Positions 15,628 to 18,512 of a stretch of 18,512 bases of DNA are shown in pieces. The stretch is from an uncultured Saprospiraceae bacterium (GTDB lineage Bacteria; Bacteroidota; Bacteroidia; Chitinophagales; Saprospiraceae), in the NCBI GenBank assembly GCA_937952155.1, contig CALFYH010000114.1, forward strand, positions 1-18,512, read 5' to 3'. Below the pieces are notes generated by a model that had not been told where the DNA came from, did no database searches, and saw only the letters and a list, made by a program, of their open reading frames with translations. A program made the translations under genes and the position numbers. Position 1 is the stretch's first letter, and each line of letters starts with the position of its first letter.

Positions 15628-15974
15628 TTTTTTAAAAACTTCTTTTCAACATCCTCTTGATAATGTTCCTTTAGCATTTCTATTAATGTCTCATAATAGT
15701 CGATTCTGATTTGTTGCTTGCCAACAATCCGCTCCAGATTGGACTTTTCTTTTTGCAATTCCACAACTTTCAGATAATCACTATCGCATTCTATCACGAT
15801 CTTATCAGGCGGCGTGAGCTTACCGTATTTTTTGACCCATTGGTATACTGCAGTATAACTCACATCAAACTGTGCCGCAACAGATCCAGTGGTCAATTTG
15901 CCACTCTCTATTAATTCGACTTTGTGCTTCTTAAAGCTCTCTGAGAATACTTTTCTCGTTCTTTTTGTACTCAT
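15624..15974 (-). CDS. IS3-family transposase OrfA (helix-turn-helix)
   Basis: The DNA-binding half of the transposase, 116 residues from the preferred start at 15974 (MSTKRTRKVF). The frame opens at 16016, but that ATG lies within the terminal repeat. A helix-turn-helix covers about residues 20-50 (GSVAAQFDVSYTAVYQWVKKYG). Then comes a leucine-zipper-like coiled coil (VVELQKEKSNLERIVGKQQ) that mediates oligomerisation. The frame ends ...FLKK followed by TGA, with the last codons forming the slippery heptamer A AAA AAG. On its own OrfA acts as a regulator in related elements; the fusion with OrfB is the active transposase. Confidence 0.9.
   Translation of the reverse strand: MSTKRTRKVFSESFKKHKVELIESGKLTTGSVAAQFDVSYTAVYQWVKKYGKLTPPDKIVIECDSDYLKVVELQKEKSNLERIVGKQQIRIDYYETLIEMLKEHYQEDVEKKFLKK
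15627..15633 (-). promoter_or_regulatory. Programmed -1 ribosomal frameshift site (A AAA AAG)
   Basis: On the minus strand the orfA codons TTA AAA AAG are followed directly by TGA, so the slippery heptamer A AAA AAG is in the correct zero frame. Slipping back one base makes the next codon GTG and continues into the orfB frame (V-I-T-R-L-H). This is the standard expression mode for IS3-family OrfAB. Confidence 0.85.
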
Positions 15975-16022
15975 ATTTGCAAATTTGTGAAAAGTTTTCC
16001 ACATTTTTGCTGTCAACGTATT

Positions 16023-17966
16023 TCATGAGACCACATTGTTGGTGAAGGAATATGACATAGATCGGCCATCATAAAAATCAGAAAATAACCGACCATACAA
16101 TTCGATGCTTACGAAGTATTTTTTTGCACTGTTGCTTTCGAGCCAGTAGCCATTTAATACCGATGCGCCACGTCTGAATATTTCGCCGTACTGTCTGGGT
16201 TCGTAGTAATCATAAGTATCTGGTGAATATTCCACGATTCCACCTATCGACCATAAGTTTTTTGTCTGCATATTGGCATTCACATTGATTTCGCCGCCTT
16301 GCAATCTAGATACATTGTTGACGATAGGCTTATACAAATGCGATGCAAAGACATTTAGATTGAGTCTCAGTTGATTGTATATTTTGGTTGGTTTCATCCA
16401 TCTAGTACCTACCCAAATGCCATGATCAATGTAGTTATTATTGGTAAAATATCCCAAATCATTGCTATTAAATTTATCATCCACAAGCTCATGAGAGATA
16501 TTCCAATTTATCTTGCCTGATGTCCGACCTATCGAAAGCGACTGGTTATATCCCACTTTTCTATCCTTATCTATCTCATTCCCATTGAAAAAACTCAATG
16601 CCAGTTTGCCTGAAAAGTTATATGTATTTTTCTTGTTGTTAAGATTAAATAGGGCAGAACTGACATTGGCATCATAGGCCGACCCAGTCCTAAGCACATT
16701 CGTATTGATAAACGAAACACTGGAGTTATTCCCAAATGTCTGGTCAAAAACCAAGATATTATAGTTGATAAGTGGCTGTACTTGGATGGATGATTGTTCT
16801 TTGGTCTCCGTATCTTGTACTATAGCATCTACAGGTGCTGTGATAGCATTTAGGAATCCTATACCAAGGCCGTTTTTCGTTCTTCCCGATATTTTTGTGG
16901 CATTTATAAGTGGCGCTTCGGCAGGTGTGCTGATGATCTCCTGACTTAGCTTGAGTTTAGAATAATCAATATTGATACCGCCTATTCTTCGCGAATAAAA
17001 GAAATTTCCTTTGGAAAATAGTTCTGTTCCTTCTGTAAAAAAAGGTCTATAATCATTAAACTGCACTTCAAAAGGTGTCAAATTGAGGATTTGTCGATCG
17101 CTCTGCACTTGACCAAAGTCTGGTATTAAGGTGGCATCTAATGTAAATGCTTGATTGAGACCCAGTTTTATATCCATACCTCCATTAAATTGTGAATTTA
17201 GATCCTTGGCATTTTGTTGCGGAAAATGATTGGCATAATAAGATACATACGGCGATAATTGCAACCTCAGTGGCGGATTGATATGCTTCAGTCCTTTCCA
17301 AACACCAGCTTGTGTCAGGAAGCCATTGACATTAGGATCCAAAGGATGCCAGAAGTACTGCTCAGTAGATTTGCTTCTTCTTCGTACAAAGTTGATACCC
17401 CAATCTTGAGTGTCTGTTTTACTAAACCTTATTGAGGCAAAAGGAATAAACATCTCAAAATTCCAACCTGTATCAGTAATTGCTGTTTTTGAATAAAATA
17501 TACTATTCCAAGAGAAATCTTCGCCATTGTTATTGGATTCGGTAAATTTTGCATCCATTTGCTCATTAAGCGGCGTTACAAAGTATTCGAAAGCATTGAT
17601 TTTGTCCCGATAGGTATCAAAAATAATTCCGACAAAATCATTATTGCCAAATCCATCTCTTCCTACCAATTCAGAAGATATACTATCTCGACTATCTCTA
17701 CAATGTCCACCCACAAAGATGCCTAGATCATTGTATGCAAGATACATGGTGGTTTTATTTGATGGATTTTCATGATCGTTCAATACAGGTCTAAATTCTG
17801 TAAAACCTTCTACAATGGTTGCATCTTTCCACTCTACTGGGTCTATGATACCATCGATATTGATATTAGTAGTAAGCTTTACGGCTTGTAGTTCTTTGAT
17901 AATGGACTGACCAAATACATTTATGCTTATTAATGTCAACAGAACAACCGACAATGTTTTACCCAT
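16023..17966 (-). CDS. DUF5916 protein with CBM9-like N-terminal domain, 3' end cut by the IS
   Basis: An exported protein of Bacteroidota. I choose the start at 17966 because MGKTLSVVLLTLISINVFGQ is a good signal peptide. The frame also opens at 18035 with another hydrophobic run. Residues about 45-220 (long-start numbering) resemble carbohydrate-binding family 9 domains (INIDGIIDPVEWKDA, then WGINFVRR). The remainder is DUF5916, a beta-rich outer-membrane-barrel-like region (LNLTPFEVQFNDYRPFFTEG, YFVSIELYGRLF). Family members usually continue well past the YDYYEPR segment seen here, so the C-terminal barrel strands are missing. The last codons (VVS and stop) are encoded by the IS right end. 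No continuation is visible on the other side of the IS. Probably non-functional. A role in polysaccharide handling is often suggested for the family, but not proven. Confidence 0.85.
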   Translation of the reverse strand: MGKTLSVVLLTLISINVFGQSIIKELQAVKLTTNINIDGIIDPVEWKDATIVEGFTEFRPVLNDHENPSNKTTMYLAYNDLGIFVGGHCRDSRDSISSELVGRDGFGNNDFVGIIFDTYRDKINAFEYFVTPLNEQMDAKFTESNNNGEDFSWNSIFYSKTAITDTGWNFEMFIPFASIRFSKTDTQDWGINFVRRRSKSTEQYFWHPLDPNVNGFLTQAGVWKGLKHINPPLRLQLSPYVSYYANHFPQQNAKDLNSQFNGGMDIKLGLNQAFTLDATLIPDFGQVQSDRQILNLTPFEVQFNDYRPFFTEGTELFSKGNFFYSRRIGGINIDYSKLKLSQEIISTPAEAPLINATKISGRTKNGLGIGFLNAITAPVDAIVQDTETKEQSSIQVQPLINYNILVFDQTFGNNSSVSFINTNVLRTGSAYDANVSSALFNLNNKKNTYNFSGKLALSFFNGNEIDKDRKVGYNQSLSIGRTSGKINWNISHELVDDKFNSNDLGYFTNNNYIDHGIWVGTRWMKPTKIYNQLRLNLNVFASHLYKPIVNNVSRLQGGEINVNANMQTKNLWSIGGIVEYSPDTYDYYEPRQYGEIFRRGASVLNGYWLESNSAKKYFVSIELYGRLFSDFYDGRSMSYSFTNNVVS

Positions 17967-18109
17967 TTGATTTGCTATTGAGGTTTGAAATAATATCATC
18001 AAAGAAAGGACTAATTTATTTTCCAAACGTTGCATTTTCGACCGAACTATCTTTTAATAAGACCTATGTGTGGGTTAGCGAGGATTTGTCTTTTTGGTGA
18101 TATGGAAAA

Positions 18110-18161
18110 AACTGATAAGTTGGACAAACTAATTTTTGGATAAGGATGTAATATATCAGTT
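18110..18161. repeat. Inverted repeat in the gap upstream of the DUF5916 gene
   Basis: AACTGATA at 18110-18117 and TATCAGTT at 18154-18161 form an 8-bp inverted repeat 36 bases apart, in the 244-base gap between the DUF5615 and DUF5916 genes. It might be an operator or chance. I see nothing else in this gap. Confidence 0.3.
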
Positions 18162-18279
18162 GTCATTTATATGAAAAAGTCTTCAAATGATTTTTATAGC
18201 ATAACTTAACTAATACTTCAAATAGACTAAGCCTAATACGAATGAGAACGATGAATAGCAAATATTATTCTATCTAAGC

Positions 18280-18512
18280 TTACTTTTTCTTTCTTTTTCT
18301 GAGTCTTTGATTTGAATAAACTGAGAACTCATTTAGCAAGTTCAGATAATTTGTATTGATAATATCAAATGAAATATCTAAACGCTCAGATCTTGGAAGA
18401 TGAGAAACCCTCAAGAGCAAAACACCCGAATGTTGTTGGCCCTTTTTAGTAGTTAAGTCCCCAAAGTCCGTATCTTCAGTGATTAAGAGAGCCTTCTTAT
18501 CGTTTGAGATCG
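18280..18512 (-). CDS. DUF5615 PIN-like domain protein, 5' end beyond the window
   Basis: The minus strand from 18510 gives 76 residues to a TAA stop at 18280-18282. The run KALLITEDTDFGDL followed by GVLLLRV is the signature of DUF5615 PIN-like proteins. These are Mut7-C-related predicted nucleases, with acidic residues (E, D, D in TEDTDF) that belong to the metal site. The N-terminal acidic part lies outside the window. The C-terminus is unusually basic (LRKRKKK). Such proteins are often encoded next to a DUF433 antitoxin-like gene, which would lie beyond position 18512. The family call is strong from the motif; toxin function is inferred. Confidence 0.82.
   Translation of the reverse strand, partial: ISNDKKALLITEDTDFGDLTTKKGQQHSGVLLLRVSHLPRSERLDISFDIINTNYLNLLNEFSVYSNQRLRKRKKK

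Larger units (their letters stand above)
14447..16035 (-). mobile_element. IS3-family insertion sequence
   Basis: About 1.59 kb carrying orfA and orfB. Ends were placed by comparing left and right. Around 14452-14473 and 16009-16030 (reversed) the ends agree at 18 of 22 positions (TCTCATGA..TA.GTTGACA), and going out both have TG three bases further. The left end gives TGCCCTCTC at 14447 and the right gives TGTGGTCTC at 16035, matching the usual TG...CA termini. No target duplication is seen with these ends. A tighter alternative (14463-16019) would have ATTT duplications but leaves the outer repeat unexplained. An 11-base subterminal motif ATGTGGAAAAC is inverted at 14496-14506 and 15994-16004. 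The element interrupts the DUF5916 gene. Confidence 0.87.

Noticed and set aside
14459..16023. ATTT at both sides of the inner IS ends as a 4-bp target duplication
   Set aside because: It is possible, but it would leave the matching TCTCATGA sequences just outside both ends as coincidence. The longer terminal repeat explains them better, so it is kept only as an alternative.

Overview
The window reads as chromosomal DNA of an AT-rich member of the Bacteroidota. The reasons are promoter elements of the TAnnTTTG type (clearest before the tRNA-Asp and rplY), outer-membrane-type DUF5916 and lineage-typical gene families, and little sign of Shine-Dalgarno sites. I cannot fix the genus; a Saprospiria/Chitinophagia-like host is only a guess.

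Layout. Positions 95-6304 are mostly core genes. They are rplY with a clear terminator, an APC-family amino acid permease, a divergent two-lobed retropepsin-like protein with a PDZ domain, and a tight minus-strand operon accA - DUF6913-like gene - dapA. A tRNA-Asp(GTC) with its own promoter and a strong palindromic terminator follows at 6305-6416.

From 6417 to about 12113 the character becomes accessory. It holds a TspO/MBR membrane protein, almost 0.9 kb without an intact gene (with a possible decayed coding remnant), and then two plus-strand genes. The first is a 611-residue fusion of a trypsin-like protease with a DRGH-type non-specific nuclease. The second is a 531-residue animal-type haem peroxidase. 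Neither shows a signal peptide, and both keep all recognisable catalytic residues. This protease/nuclease/peroxidase pair is the most interesting candidate system here. A small unrecognised ORF then ends inside a perfect 25-bp inverted repeat. That repeat looks like a tiny non-autonomous element flanked by 6-bp direct repeats.

Positions 12125-14273 are a compact minus-strand operon: 3-hydroxyanthranilate 3,4-dioxygenase, an LpxH-type UDP-2,3-diacylglucosamine hydrolase, and a predicted lipoprotein. An IS3-family element of about 1.6 kb (14447-16035) carries orfA and orfB joined by a textbook -1 frameshift site. It has cut off the 3' end of a DUF5916/CBM9-like surface protein gene (16023-17966). 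The window ends in the 3' part of a DUF5615 PIN-like gene.

How the genes work together: accA and dapA supply fatty-acid and lysine/peptidoglycan precursors. LpxH acts in lipid A synthesis and the dioxygenase in tryptophan-to-NAD metabolism. The protease-nuclease and peroxidase look like effector enzymes that damage macromolecules. Whether they serve defence, competition or another role cannot be read from this sequence.
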